A stretch of DNA of 64,000 nt, from positions 1 through 64,000 of the forward strand of contig JAGVNI010000008.1 of the NCBI GenBank assembly GCA_020053355.1. Reading direction: 5' to 3'. Position 1 is the first letter of the stretch. Each line of letters opens with the position of its first letter. Shown here one piece after another: positions 28,993 to 39,216 of the stretch. The DNA comes from an archaeon (lineage in GTDB: Archaea; Micrarchaeota; Micrarchaeia; Anstonellales; Bilamarchaeaceae). A program made the position numbers and the translations under genes. Below the pieces are notes generated by a model, which was given only the letters and a program-made list of their open reading frames with translations, ran no database searches and was not told the DNA's origin.

Positions 28993-29856
28993 TTATGACT
29001 TTTCAGGCATCACTGCTTTGAGGAGGGGGTTGATGTCCACTTCCGCGGCCTCGTTCGGTATGGAATTGGTCGTGAAGACGCCATCTGCCACCATCTTCAG
29101 CTTCGGAAGGGAGTCGTTTAGGAAAAACCCGTGGGTGGCGGCGCAAATAACCTTCTTCGCCCCGCCCTTCTTCACGTTGTCCACCGCCTTCAGCATGGTG
29201 CCCCCGGTTGATATCATGTCGTCGAGGATGAGGATGTTCTTCCCTTCCACGTCGAATTCCCTCTCGACTTTCTGGACCGAGCGGTATGCCTCCTCGCCGT
29301 TCCCGGCATCATATGCCCCCCGGACCTTGCTCATGCTCTTGCCCCCGAACTCAGATACAAGGTAGTTAGCCCCCTGGTCCGGGGAGATTACTTCGAGGTG
29401 CTCCAGGCCGAGCTTCATTCGCGCATGCTCGACAAGCAGGCGCCCGGCGCTGATATTGTGGATTTTCAGATTGGAGTATTCGGATTCGCCCTCTTTTTTC
29501 AGGAAATGGCAGTCCACGGTGACCAGCTTCACGGTGCCGAAATCGGCAAGCAGCTTGCAGAGCACCTGCGCGGAAAGCGACTCGCCCATCAGGAACGTCT
29601 TGTCCTGCCGGGCGTACGGGAGATACGGCGAAACGAGCGTGACGCGGGCGCCGACGCGCTTCAATGTGTGGAGCATCTGGGCGACGTTGAATATGGCCGA
29701 GTTCTGCTTCGGGTAGAGGCGGTGGAAAAGCACCACGTCCTCGCCCTGGCATTTGGATATGTCGTTGATGCGGGCATAGCTGTCGCCGTCGGGAAAGAGC
29801 TTGATTTCAATATTCGGCGCTGACAAATCTGAGAAATTAGGGGAAACGAGGTACAT
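28993..29856 (-). CDS. prs: Ribose-phosphate pyrophosphokinase
   Basis: KLFPDGDSYARI, VSPYLPYARQDK, VISPDQGANYLV, ILILDDMISTGGTM; ORF track start 30099 is too far upstream, ATG 29856 gives MYLVSPNF. Confidence 0.9.
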   Translation of the reverse strand: MYLVSPNFSDLSAPNIEIKLFPDGDSYARINDISKCQGEDVVLFHRLYPKQNSAIFNVAQMLHTLKRVGARVTLVSPYLPYARQDKTFLMGESLSAQVLCKLLADFGTVKLVTVDCHFLKKEGESEYSNLKIHNISAGRLLVEHARMKLGLEHLEVISPDQGANYLVSEFGGKSMSKVRGAYDAGNGEEAYRSVQKVEREFDVEGKNILILDDMISTGGTMLKAVDNVKKGGAKKVICAATHGFFLNDSLPKLKMVADGVFTTNSIPNEAAEVDINPLLKAVMPEKS

Positions 29857-29947
29857 GATTACAATTACTATCGATGGGATTAAAGTCTTTGGCGCAACAA
29901 CCCCCGCCCTCCGATAGGTAAAAAAATGTTCGATGCAATCGGTAGTA

Positions 29948-30469
29948 ATGGCTAAAATCCTCATGATTGTCGCCCAGAGCGGATTCCGCGACGAAGAGCT
30001 TCTTGTTCCAAGGGAAGTCCTTGAAAGGGCGGGGCACGATGTGAAAGTGGCGAGCATTACGCGGGCCAAGGCAAAGGGCGTCAAAGGCGCCACCATCACG
30101 CCGGATATGGCGGTTTACGAGGCCAACCCTGAATTCTTCGACTGCGTTGTCGTGGTCGGCGGGCCCGGTTCGCCAACGCTTGCTGACGATAAGGACGTGA
30201 CCGGTCTCCTGATAGGCGCAGCCGGCAAGGGAAGGATTATTGGCGGCATATGCCTTGGGCCCATGGCGCTTGCAAAAGCAGGCGTGCTGGCAGGCAAGAA
30301 CGCCACGGTTTTCCCGGACCGAAAAGCAATCAGCCTCCTTAGGGAGACCGCCGCGTACTATAAGGCGGAACCGGTCGTGATTGACGGCAATGTCGTGACT
30401 GCCGACGGGCCGCAGAGCGCCGGGAGGTTCGGGGCCGAGCTGGTTTCCATGCTCCAGAAGAAGAGGTAG
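29948..30469 (+). CDS. DJ-1/PfpI family protein
   Basis: MAKILMIVAQSGFRDEEL, VVVGGPGSPTLADD, IIGGICLGPMALAKAGVL (nucleophile-elbow Cys). Confidence 0.88.
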   Translation: MAKILMIVAQSGFRDEELLVPREVLERAGHDVKVASITRAKAKGVKGATITPDMAVYEANPEFFDCVVVVGGPGSPTLADDKDVTGLLIGAAGKGRIIGGICLGPMALAKAGVLAGKNATVFPDRKAISLLRETAAYYKAEPVVIDGNVVTADGPQSAGRFGAELVSMLQKKR

Positions 30470-30483
30470 CCGGGTAGGTTATT

Positions 30484-30696
30484 ATGATAACAATCAAGCA
30501 TGACGGATGCATATTCTGCGTGGGCTGCTCTTCGGTATGCCCGGCAAGCGCCATCGAAGCGGTAGGGACGAGGATGAAGACATACCCGGAGAAATGCATC
30601 GATTGCGGGCTTTGCGTGAAAGTCTGCCCGGCCAACGTGATTTGCCTGTATAAGGGCGTGAAGGACGAGAAGGATTTGCCGGCCGGGGCGCGCTAA
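30484..30696 (+). CDS. 4Fe-4S ferredoxin-type protein
   Basis: CIFCVGCSSVCPA and CIDCGLCVKVCPA motifs. Confidence 0.93.
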   Translation: MITIKHDGCIFCVGCSSVCPASAIEAVGTRMKTYPEKCIDCGLCVKVCPANVICLYKGVKDEKDLPAGAR

Positions 30697-30711
30697 GGAG
30701 GAGATGGGAGG

Positions 30712-31935
30712 ATGTCTTCAAAATTCGACCATGATGTCATAGTTATCGGCGGGGGTCCGGCCGGCTCGTCATTTGCAAGGGTGGCCGCGGGTGCCGGCCT
30801 GGATGTCCTTGTCGTTGACAAGAGGAAGGAAATCGGCGTCCCGGTCCGCTGCGGGGAGGGCCTCGGAAGCCTCGAGATACTAAAGCAGGGTTTCGTTCTG
30901 CCCCGCGCATGCTATTCGATAGAAATCGAGGGCGCGAAGGTCTATGCCCCAAACGGCAAGTCAATAACCTGGAGGGGCGAGGACACCGCAGGCTGGGTGC
31001 TGGAACGGAAGGTGTTTGACAAATGGCTCTGCGAACTCGCAATCGAGAAAGGGGCCAGGGTGCATACGTATACGCGCGCTGTCGGGGTGGTGAAGGACGA
31101 GAAGGGAAGGCCGCAGGGCGTGAAGGTGTCGCATGGGGGGAAGGAGCCCTACGAGATAAGCGCCCCGCTCATCGTTTCCGCCGAAGGCATGGAGTCCATG
31201 ATTGCGCGCGAACTCGGCTTCAAGACCGTCCATTCGCTCTATGATGTCGATACGTGCTACGAGTATGAGATGAAACCGTACAACCATGAGAACCTGATAG
31301 AATTGTATTTCGGGAACGAGGCCGCGCCGAGGGGGTACGTGTGGATATTCCCTAAAGCGGACAAGAAGGCGAATGTGGGAATCGGAGTCGGCGGCCTGGT
31401 CCAAAACGGCACCAAGCAGGGCGGCATCAAAGGCGCCGACCCTAAAACCCTGCTCGACGCATTCGTGAAGAAAGACGAACAGCTTAAAGACGCAAGCACG
31501 CTCCTGGATTTCGGCGGCGTGATTTCAGTGGGTTCTCCCATCGACGAGTTCACCAGGGACAACTGCATGGTGATTGGCACGGCGGCAAAGCAGGTGGACC
31601 CGATACACGGAGGCGGCATCGGCCTCGCGATAGACACCGGCATCATGGCCGCAGGCACCGCGATTAAGGCCCATGAGCGCAAGGATTTCAGCAAGAACAT
31701 GCTCATGGAATACGAAACCGTATGGCGCAGGCAGAAGTCGCCGACTTTGGCAAACCGGCTGAAACTCCGTAAAATCCTCGAGAAGGTCTCGGACGACGAC
31801 CTGAACCACATATTCAACACCCTGAACAAGGAGGATTTGCAGAAAGTGATGAGTAGCGACTTCGCTCCCGTTGCCATGAAAGTCCTGGCCGGGAGGCCGC
31901 AACTGCTGGCGGTTCTCCGGGGACTGATGTCCTAA
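30712..31935 (+). CDS. Geranylgeranyl reductase family (FAD-dependent, archaeal lipid saturation)
   Basis: VIVIGGGPAGSSFARVAAGAGLDVLVVDKRKEIGVPVRCGEG; GYVWIFPKADKKANVGIGV; next to ferredoxin. Confidence 0.92.
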   Translation: MSSKFDHDVIVIGGGPAGSSFARVAAGAGLDVLVVDKRKEIGVPVRCGEGLGSLEILKQGFVLPRACYSIEIEGAKVYAPNGKSITWRGEDTAGWVLERKVFDKWLCELAIEKGARVHTYTRAVGVVKDEKGRPQGVKVSHGGKEPYEISAPLIVSAEGMESMIARELGFKTVHSLYDVDTCYEYEMKPYNHENLIELYFGNEAAPRGYVWIFPKADKKANVGIGVGGLVQNGTKQGGIKGADPKTLLDAFVKKDEQLKDASTLLDFGGVISVGSPIDEFTRDNCMVIGTAAKQVDPIHGGGIGLAIDTGIMAAGTAIKAHERKDFSKNMLMEYETVWRRQKSPTLANRLKLRKILEKVSDDDLNHIFNTLNKEDLQKVMSSDFAPVAMKVLAGRPQLLAVLRGLMS

Positions 31936-31966
31936 TCAAAAAGGGAAATAAAAAACCAACGGGAGT

Positions 31967-32614
31967 TCAGCCTTTTTTGCCGAAATTCATGTCCTGCGGC
32001 GGCACGGGCAGCTTCGTAGTCAGCATCAGGCGCTCGCCGGACGTATCGTAAGCGATTGTGACCGGTAGCGCGTTCCTGCCCCGGTCGCATTGGGCATGCA
32101 GCTGCCTGGCGAGTTCCGGAACCGCGTTCGGAATCCTGGCAACGACGTTGCTCATGTCCACCGGCGCTGAGCGGTTGCGCGGGTCGCTGAGGCGCGCAAC
32201 GGTATCGATGAATGGCTGCCTGGCTGCGCTGAACACGCCGCGTATGCTGGTTTGGAAAACAGCTGCGTTGAACCCGATGCGGTTGCCCTGGACCACCATC
32301 CAGTCGCTAGCGCCATTGGTGGCACGGTAGTATCTTGCCAGCACGGAATTGGGGTTCTGCTCAACGTAATCGGCAAGCACCTGCGTGACATCAGCATCCT
32401 CGCCCCGGCGCTGTATCGTATCAACCGCGCGCCTGATGGCAGCCACTTCAGCTGCCGGGGGCGGCTGGGAAAATGATGTCCTTATCACGGCGGCCATTGA
32501 CGCATCGAAACCGGCGCCGGCCCGTCTCCGGGTCTCTTCCTCGCTTAGCCTCGGAACTGTAATCTCAGCCGGCCTTCTCTGCTCTTCCGGTTGTCTTTGC
32601 CTTGGTCCGCCCAT
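31967..32614 (-). CDS. Hypothetical protein
   Basis: Intact ~215-aa ORF in coding context; no recognised motif. Confidence 0.6.
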   Translation of the reverse strand: MGGPRQRQPEEQRRPAEITVPRLSEEETRRRAGAGFDASMAAVIRTSFSQPPPAAEVAAIRRAVDTIQRRGEDADVTQVLADYVEQNPNSVLARYYRATNGASDWMVVQGNRIGFNAAVFQTSIRGVFSAARQPFIDTVARLSDPRNRSAPVDMSNVVARIPNAVPELARQLHAQCDRGRNALPVTIAYDTSGERLMLTTKLPVPPQDMNFGKKG

Positions 32615-32662
32615 CAATATCACCTTCACATTTTTCGATTCAAAAACGATTCCGATATCAAC

Positions 32663-33334
32663 CTAATAAACGTTCCACCCCGGATACGGGTCCGCCAGGT
32701 CGATGCTCCAGCGCCGCCCTGCGTTGCTGACCACCCGGAGTGTCATGCCGACAATCGAGGACGAGGAAACTCCCCGGTCCTCATCTACCACCGGCTTGAG
32801 GCTGATTTCGTAGGAATTCGCGCTGATGAAGCGCCCGCTTATGACTCCGAGCATCTCGCCGCCTTCAAGGACCTGCCGCCCTCCCAGGGAGACGATTGCA
32901 CGGTCGGGAAGCATGAGAACCGTGAATTCTTCCGAACACATGACGGAACGCGCGCCGCGGGCGTCGCTGTCCAGCCGGAGCGACCTCTGCCTTGAATCCA
33001 AATCATCCGAGTAGGATATGTCCCTCCCGTTTTCGAAAACGCACCTTCCCCGGTCCCAGGAAGCGAGAAGAGTGCGCCGGTTCGTGCCGGAGGATTCTTC
33101 GGCGGCCGAAACCACGGGCGCAGATGATGGCTGGAAAGCAGGGGAAGAGACAGGCGCCGAGGACACCGGCCGCATCAATGGCGTCGCGCATCCGAAGAGG
33201 AAAAATGCCGACATGAACGCTGCCGCGGCTCCTGCGGCTCCCCCGGCCCCAGCAGCCCGGACGGGTTTATCGTGCCGGAGGATATGATTGTGAACGAGCT
33301 TCAAGAAACCACTAATCGACTTTAAATAAAACAA
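32663..33334 (-). CDS. Putative secreted lipoprotein
   Basis: Ala/Gly hydrophobic segment followed by FFLFGCATP lipobox-like motif. Confidence 0.6.
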   Translation of the reverse strand: MFYLKSISGFLKLVHNHILRHDKPVRAAGAGGAAGAAAAFMSAFFLFGCATPLMRPVSSAPVSSPAFQPSSAPVVSAAEESSGTNRRTLLASWDRGRCVFENGRDISYSDDLDSRQRSLRLDSDARGARSVMCSEEFTVLMLPDRAIVSLGGRQVLEGGEMLGVISGRFISANSYEISLKPVVDEDRGVSSSSIVGMTLRVVSNAGRRWSIDLADPYPGWNVY

Positions 33335-33423
33335 TTTTTAAAGGCTCACCGCAGTGAAAACCGCAGCATATTAATTCGGCCGATTCAGGCGGCGCGATTG
33401 CCCCCGGGCGGCCCGAACGCAGG

Positions 33424-34698
33424 TCATTTCCCGTCCGAACCGCGGCCTGAGCAGGTGCGGAGGAGCAAGTCGCCCCTGTGGATTTCCCGGAGGTCGCCAA
33501 GAGGCGTTAGGGGTTCATGTGGAGTCCTGAAGTCCTCAAGGATTTTGGATGCGCATGCGCGCACACGGGCATTTCCATCATGCTGCATCCTTGTTACTGC
33601 GGCCAAGGTTTCACGGTCATGATACGCCCATACGTCGATAAGCGCTTCGCACCTTTCTTCCGCATCAGGATTATCGAGAAGCCTGATCAGGGCGGCGCGG
33701 ACCTTCGGGCCGCGGTAAGGCGTTTGCGCCAGGTTGAATTGCGCACCCGAGCGGACCATCCCGTCAGGGTCGTCCAGATGCCGAATTAGGGGGTCCAAAG
33801 CGGACCGGTCCCGGATGAAACCGAGCCCCTCAACGGCGAGTCTCCGGACATTTGCATCCCCGTCTTCGAGCATTTCGATTAATGCCGGCACCGCCGCAGG
33901 ATTATTGCGGATCCTGAGCCATAGTGCCACTTCCCTTCGGACGGCGGGGTCCTCATTCTTCCTTGCATCGGCCAATGCGGCAAATGCCGTGTCGATGCCT
34001 GAGCCGGCAAGGTCGGAAAGGGAGATTACCGCACGCCGGCGAACCGCCGGGTCTGCATCCGAGAGCCGCTCGACAATGGCGGGAACAGCCATCTCCAGCC
34101 GGGTCTGGCCGAGAATGCCCGCAGCGCCCCGCCGGACTTCCGCATCTTCATGGTAGGTCAGCTCTGCCAGTGTGTATATGGCATGCTGCGGAAGGGACTT
34201 GCCGCTCTCATAATAATCCCGGACGGCTAAGGCGCTGTCCGCGACTGCCAAGGCAAGTGTCAGCGCCCTCTGCTCGGCCGGTTGCGCGCGTTCTATGCGC
34301 CCTATGAGATCGGCGATACCTATGCCGCCCCAGCTGCGGTTTTTAGCCGCGCGGAGTATGTCCGCATCGGTCAAGCCGCCGGGTGCTTTTTCGCCGCGGA
34401 AGATGAATCGGCTAATCGGCGTATCGTAGGAGGAGCGTGGAGCAGACGGCCCCTCTTTGCGGTCGGCGCACGGATTCCGGTGGGCCTTAACCTCCTGCTG
34501 CCGTGCGGATGCGGCGGCCTGCTGCGGCGGGCTTGCGTTCCTGGCCTCTCCGCATCCCCCAAGAAGCGGGGCGAAGGATGAAAAAACAGCGATGCATACG
34601 CCCGCAGCACATATAGCCTGCCGCTGGGCCTTGGGGCTCCGCCCTTCTTCCGAATCGTGAACGAGCTTGCGCATTGAACATCCCTCCTGGATAAACAT
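33424..34698 (-). CDS. HEAT-repeat (PBS lyase-like) lipoprotein
   Basis: SSFAPLLGGCGEA lipobox; repeated AVPAIVERLSDADPAVRRRAVISL / AVPALIEMLEDGDANVRRLAVEGL units. Confidence 0.85.
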   Translation of the reverse strand: MFIQEGCSMRKLVHDSEEGRSPKAQRQAICAAGVCIAVFSSFAPLLGGCGEARNASPPQQAAASARQQEVKAHRNPCADRKEGPSAPRSSYDTPISRFIFRGEKAPGGLTDADILRAAKNRSWGGIGIADLIGRIERAQPAEQRALTLALAVADSALAVRDYYESGKSLPQHAIYTLAELTYHEDAEVRRGAAGILGQTRLEMAVPAIVERLSDADPAVRRRAVISLSDLAGSGIDTAFAALADARKNEDPAVRREVALWLRIRNNPAAVPALIEMLEDGDANVRRLAVEGLGFIRDRSALDPLIRHLDDPDGMVRSGAQFNLAQTPYRGPKVRAALIRLLDNPDAEERCEALIDVWAYHDRETLAAVTRMQHDGNARVRACASKILEDFRTPHEPLTPLGDLREIHRGDLLLRTCSGRGSDGK

Positions 34699-34761
34699 CG
34701 TTAATAACTATTATAATACGAGCATGATGACATAAAAAACCTTTACTGCGAGTAAAAGGCC

Positions 34762-36390
34762 ATGGAGACATTCACGGAGGAGGAGAGGCGGCTCCTCGAG
34801 CCTTTTGTCAGCAACATGGATAAGCCGATTTTCGTCCTGCGCAACCTTCCGGAAGTCGTGAAGGGCGCGCTCTTCTCAAGGTACAGCAGGAGCACCAAAA
34901 GCCTCCGCAGGACGCTCCTGGACGAATTCATAAAGAATCGCGATATCGGCCTCGATGCGGCCCTGGCTTCCGGAAAAGGCGGAAGCGGCGCGGCCGGGGA
35001 CGGATTCGTTGGCATCGTCGCGACAGATAAGGCGGAACAGTTCTACGACCGGGTGCTTCTCGGCTATGGCGATGACTCGGTGGCTGAATTGGCAGGCGCG
35101 CACATCGCATTGGAAGACATATCCATCATAGCGACCAAGCTGGTCGAGGACGCGAGAATAGGCCTCTCCCCCCTTGAGAAATCCACCCGCTACGTATATT
35201 TCGACCAGAAGGACGAAAACGGCAAATGGCGTTATTATGAGGAGCCGGAGCTTGCAACCTCGGAATTCGCGGAAGTGTATCGCGGAACGTGCGACAAGCT
35301 TTTCGGGACGTACGCGGCGCTGATACCGAAGGTATCGAAATATGTTTCGGAAAAGATGCCCAAGGGCGAGTTGTTGAGCGAGCGGGCGTATGAGGCAACT
35401 GTCCGGTCCAAGACCTGCGACATCATCCGCGGCCTCCTGCCGGCGTCGACTAAGACTAATATGGGTTTCTTTGGGAACGGACGTGCATACGAATACCTGA
35501 TTACCAAGCTCTACGCCGACCCGCTCGCCGAGATGAGGGAGCTCGCGAAATCCATGCAGACGGAACTGCGGACAACCATCCCGTCTTTCGTCAAAAGGCC
35601 GGACACGCCCCATGGCAGGGAGATGCAGGACTACATCAGGAATACGCGCCTTGATGCGCAGGGGGCGTCTGTCCCGGCCGAGCCGGGGGCAGAGGGAGTG
35701 ACTCTCGTCGATTACGACCAGGATGCCGAGGAGCGGATTATCGCCGCAGCCCTCTACCCTTACTCGGGGCTCCCGATGAAGGGCCTGCTTGCATACGCGA
35801 AAACGATGCCGCAGGAAATGCGCGAAAAAATCATCGCTGCGTATGTCGGCGAGAGGCAAAACCGGCGCCACAAGCCGGGCCGCGCATACGAATGCGCGAG
35901 GTACACGTTCGACATCTGCGCCAACTACGGATGCTACCGCGACATACACAGGCACAGGGTGCTCACGCAGCAGAGGCAGGTCTTGGGGTGCCTCCACGGA
36001 TACACGCTTCCCAGGGAGATTGTGGAATCCGGATACGAGGCTGAGTTCAAGGAGGCCATGGACGCGGCAAGAGGGGCATGGGAGACGATTGCAAAAAAGC
36101 GTCCGCTACAGGCCCAATACGTCGTGCCGCTCGCATACCGCATAAGGTGGCAGATGACGATGAACCTGCGCGAAGCGTTCCATTTCTGCGAATTGCGCTC
36201 TGCGATGCAGGGCCACGTTGATTACCGGCGCGTCGCGCAGGGGATGTTCCGGGAGATTGAGAAGGCCCAGCCCAACCTTGCGAAGCACATGAAATTCATG
36301 GACATGAAAGAATACGAGTTCGAGCGGCTTGAAGCTGAAAAAAGGCTGGATTCGAAAATCGCGGAGAGCATGAAGAAACATGGCAACTGA
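34762..36390 (+). CDS. Two-domain ThyX-like (FAD-dependent thymidylate synthase family) protein
   Basis: LLGYGDDSVAELAGAHIALEDISIIATKLVEDARIGLSPLEKSTRYVYFD in N-half; CYRDIHRHRVLTQQRQ in C-half. Confidence 0.85.
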   Translation: METFTEEERRLLEPFVSNMDKPIFVLRNLPEVVKGALFSRYSRSTKSLRRTLLDEFIKNRDIGLDAALASGKGGSGAAGDGFVGIVATDKAEQFYDRVLLGYGDDSVAELAGAHIALEDISIIATKLVEDARIGLSPLEKSTRYVYFDQKDENGKWRYYEEPELATSEFAEVYRGTCDKLFGTYAALIPKVSKYVSEKMPKGELLSERAYEATVRSKTCDIIRGLLPASTKTNMGFFGNGRAYEYLITKLYADPLAEMRELAKSMQTELRTTIPSFVKRPDTPHGREMQDYIRNTRLDAQGASVPAEPGAEGVTLVDYDQDAEERIIAAALYPYSGLPMKGLLAYAKTMPQEMREKIIAAYVGERQNRRHKPGRAYECARYTFDICANYGCYRDIHRHRVLTQQRQVLGCLHGYTLPREIVESGYEAEFKEAMDAARGAWETIAKKRPLQAQYVVPLAYRIRWQMTMNLREAFHFCELRSAMQGHVDYRRVAQGMFREIEKAQPNLAKHMKFMDMKEYEFERLEAEKRLDSKIAESMKKHGN

Positions 36391-37312
36391 CAAGGCCGGG
36401 GGGGGAGCCGGCAGTGGAAAAGTTTACATAACAGGAGCGAGCGGGAAGGTCGGGCGGGCGATTTTCGAGGCGATTGACGCCATCCCCCTCGTACGGAAGC
36501 CTTCGGGCCTGCGCGGCGAAATCCTCACGGATTTCTCAGAAACTGATTTGCGGAAAATACTGGGGGATGCCAGGGCGGTACTGCATATTGCAGGCTCGGT
36601 CGCGACATATGACAAGAAGTTGCTGCATGATGCGAACGTCGAATTGACCCGGAAGATATCGTCTTCCATCCCGCCCGGCTGCCGGTTCATTTTCGCAAGC
36701 TCCATATCGGTTTATGGGAAGAAGCCCTTGAACATTCCTGCGAACGAAACCACCCCTCCGGCGCCTGATTCGGAATACGCCAAGACGAAGAGGGAGGCCG
36801 AGAAGATCGTGGCTGCATGTCCGGACCACGTCATACTGCGAATCGGCACGGTTTACGGCCCGGGGTTCGTTGATTATTTCCGAATCCTCAAGCGCATAGA
36901 AAACGGCCGGATGAGGCTGATAAGCGATGGGAAAAACAGGATACCATTCGTGCATATAGACGACATAGTCCCGGTATTCCGCCTTGCGGTATCGAGAGGT
37001 AGCGGGACTTACGTGCTTGCCGGAGAGGGCCTTAGCCAGGAGCGGGTATTCGCGATTGCGGCCCGGGAACTCGGGGTTCCGGCACCGGATAAAAGGCTGG
37101 GCCTTAACCTCGCCATGCTGATTGCCTGGGTTGGCGAAATCGGGTACCGCATCAGCGGAAAGGCGCCAACGCTGTCAAGGGAGCATATAGCCGTTCTCGG
37201 ATATGACCGGGCATTCGACTGCAAAAAGGCAAGGCGGGAACTGGGGTTCTCGCCGCGGGCGCTTGATAATGGCATCCGCGAGATGGTGCGCGAGTATCGG
37301 AAACGCGGATAA
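36380..37312 (+). CDS. NAD-dependent epimerase/dehydratase (SDR)
   Basis: VYITGASGKVGRAIFEAI; FASSISVYG; YAKTKREAEKIV. Confidence 0.9.
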   Translation: MATDKAGGGAGSGKVYITGASGKVGRAIFEAIDAIPLVRKPSGLRGEILTDFSETDLRKILGDARAVLHIAGSVATYDKKLLHDANVELTRKISSSIPPGCRFIFASSISVYGKKPLNIPANETTPPAPDSEYAKTKREAEKIVAACPDHVILRIGTVYGPGFVDYFRILKRIENGRMRLISDGKNRIPFVHIDDIVPVFRLAVSRGSGTYVLAGEGLSQERVFAIAARELGVPAPDKRLGLNLAMLIAWVGEIGYRISGKAPTLSREHIAVLGYDRAFDCKKARRELGFSPRALDNGIREMVREYRKRG

Positions 37313-37379
37313 ATGCGGGCGGCGGCAAGGGATGGCAATAGCATCTGCTTTTTATTTTTTCACTCCCCTAGTTACCCCC

Positions 37380-38105
37380 ATGAGACGGGAGATAATCGCG
37401 CTATTGCTGATATCGTTGATGGCCGGGGCCACGCTGGACCAGAGCTATGTCCAGACGGTTTCCAGGAATGGGGCATCCGGAATGGAGAAGACCATCGAAG
37501 TCACCCTGTTCTCGAACCAACTCAGCCTCGAGGGCCTCACAAGGATGGCGGAAGTCTGCAGGACCAGCAAGAGCTTCGATTGCTCGGTGGATGTCGAGAA
37601 CAAATTGGTCACGATGACCGAGGAGTTCAGTTCAGGCGGCTACTATACATTCACCAGCGACTACGGCCTCCCGTCCATAACGCACACGCTCACAATCAGC
37701 AAGGTGCCGACAGACCGCTTCAGCACATCGCTCGAGAAGCTCCTGGTAGCCGCCAACGCCACCAACTACACCGGAGGAAGCGGCACGGGAAAGGCGATTG
37801 ACCTCTCCGACAAGGTGGCGAACACCGAATCGGCAGGCATCCTGAAGATGCTGAAAGCCAATATCACATACACGCTCATCATGCCCGCGCAGATAAGCGA
37901 GGCGAAGGCCGGGAGCGTAAATGGCGCGGTTTCCGGCACTTCCGCCACGTTCGACCTGGTATCGGTCCTGGCGGAATCCGAACCGATTGTTGTCAAAGCC
38001 CAGGAGCTAAATTACGGATACATCATCGCCATAACCGGGGTAGTCGTCCTGGCGGCGCTCGCGCTGTCATTCCTCGGCACAAGGCCTGGCAAAAGGAGGA
38101 AATAG
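37380..38105 (+). CDS. Secreted/membrane-anchored protein, paralog of 46697..47479
   Basis: N-terminal signal, C-terminal TM; ITYTLIMPAQISEAK...ATFDLV...EPIVVKAQELNY block shared with paralog. Confidence 0.75.
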   Translation: MRREIIALLLISLMAGATLDQSYVQTVSRNGASGMEKTIEVTLFSNQLSLEGLTRMAEVCRTSKSFDCSVDVENKLVTMTEEFSSGGYYTFTSDYGLPSITHTLTISKVPTDRFSTSLEKLLVAANATNYTGGSGTGKAIDLSDKVANTESAGILKMLKANITYTLIMPAQISEAKAGSVNGAVSGTSATFDLVSVLAESEPIVVKAQELNYGYIIAITGVVVLAALALSFLGTRPGKRRK

Positions 38106-38165
38106 CAGTTTAAAAAAACGACATCAAACCAAACAGCGGCAAAGGGAGAAACGGAGGGAATTCTG

Positions 38166-39206
38166 ATGGCAGGAATAGTCAGTTATGGCGCTTATATCCC
38201 GGTTTACCGGATAAAGACGGCAGAGATAGCGAGGGTCTGGGGAGAGGAGACGGACCGCATCGAGAAAGGGCTCGGCATTTTAGAGAAAGCCGTAGGCGGA
38301 GTGGACGAGGATACCGCCACGATTGCGGTGGAAGCCGCCCGGAACGCGATTGCGAGGGGCAAAATCGACCCGAAGAAGCTCGGCGCGCTTTATGTCGGAA
38401 GCGAATCCCACCCATATGCAGTCAAGCCGACCGGCACAATAGTGGCAGAAGCCCTCGGAGCTACACCCAACCTTACGAGCGCGGACCTTGAGTTCGCATG
38501 CAAGGCAGGGACGGCTGGGCTCCAGATAGTCCTTGCCATGGTCGATGCCAAGATGATTGAGTACGGAATGGCGATAGGCGCCGATACGGCCCAGGGAAGG
38601 CCCGGGGACGCCCTCGAATACTCGGCCGCTTCAGGCGGCGCGGCATTCATCGCAGGCCCGGATAATGAGTCGCTGGCAAAGGTCGAGGGGACGTTCTCCT
38701 ACACGACCGACACTCCGGATTTCTGGCGCAGGCAGCTTGCAGACTACCCGTCGCACGGGGGCAGGTTCACGGGCAAGCCCGCGTATTTCAAGCATGTGAT
38801 AAGCGCCACGCAGGGCTTGTTGCAGAAGATGGGCACCAAGCTCACGGATTACGACTATGTCGTGTTCCACCAGCCGAACGGCAAGTTCCCGCTGGAGGCT
38901 GCCAGGAAGCTAGGGATTCCCCCGGAGAAGCTGAAGGCCGGGCTCCTGACGCCGATTGTGGGCAATACTTATTCGGGCGCATCGCCGCTCGGCCTTACGG
39001 CCGTTCTCGATGAGGCGAAGCCGGGTGCGAGGATTCTCCTGACTTCGTTCGGTTCGGGCGCAGGAAGCGACTCGTTCTCGATGACTGTCACCGACAGGGT
39101 TGAATCCATGCGGGACGGCGCGCCGTCCACGAAGGACTACATCAACAACAAGCGGTACATCGACTACGCGACCTACATCAAGTATCGGAGAAAAATCAAG
39201 GTCTGA
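38166..39206 (+). CDS. Hydroxymethylglutaryl-CoA synthase, archaeal type
   Basis: [72 protein letters not shown]. Confidence 0.95.
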   Translation: MAGIVSYGAYIPVYRIKTAEIARVWGEETDRIEKGLGILEKAVGGVDEDTATIAVEAARNAIARGKIDPKKLGALYVGSESHPYAVKPTGTIVAEALGATPNLTSADLEFACKAGTAGLQIVLAMVDAKMIEYGMAIGADTAQGRPGDALEYSAASGGAAFIAGPDNESLAKVEGTFSYTTDTPDFWRRQLADYPSHGGRFTGKPAYFKHVISATQGLLQKMGTKLTDYDYVVFHQPNGKFPLEAARKLGIPPEKLKAGLLTPIVGNTYSGASPLGLTAVLDEAKPGARILLTSFGSGAGSDSFSMTVTDRVESMRDGAPSTKDYINNKRYIDYATYIKYRRKIKV

Positions 39207-39216
39207 AAGAAGAAAA

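Noticed and set aside
28993-30099. 368-aa version of Prs
   Set aside because: Upstream ~81 residues overlap the divergent PfpI gene and lack Prs similarity; ATG 29856 fits.
34876-35997. 373-aa minus-strand ORF opposite thyX-like gene
   Set aside because: Fully inside a recognised gene on the other strand; no motif.
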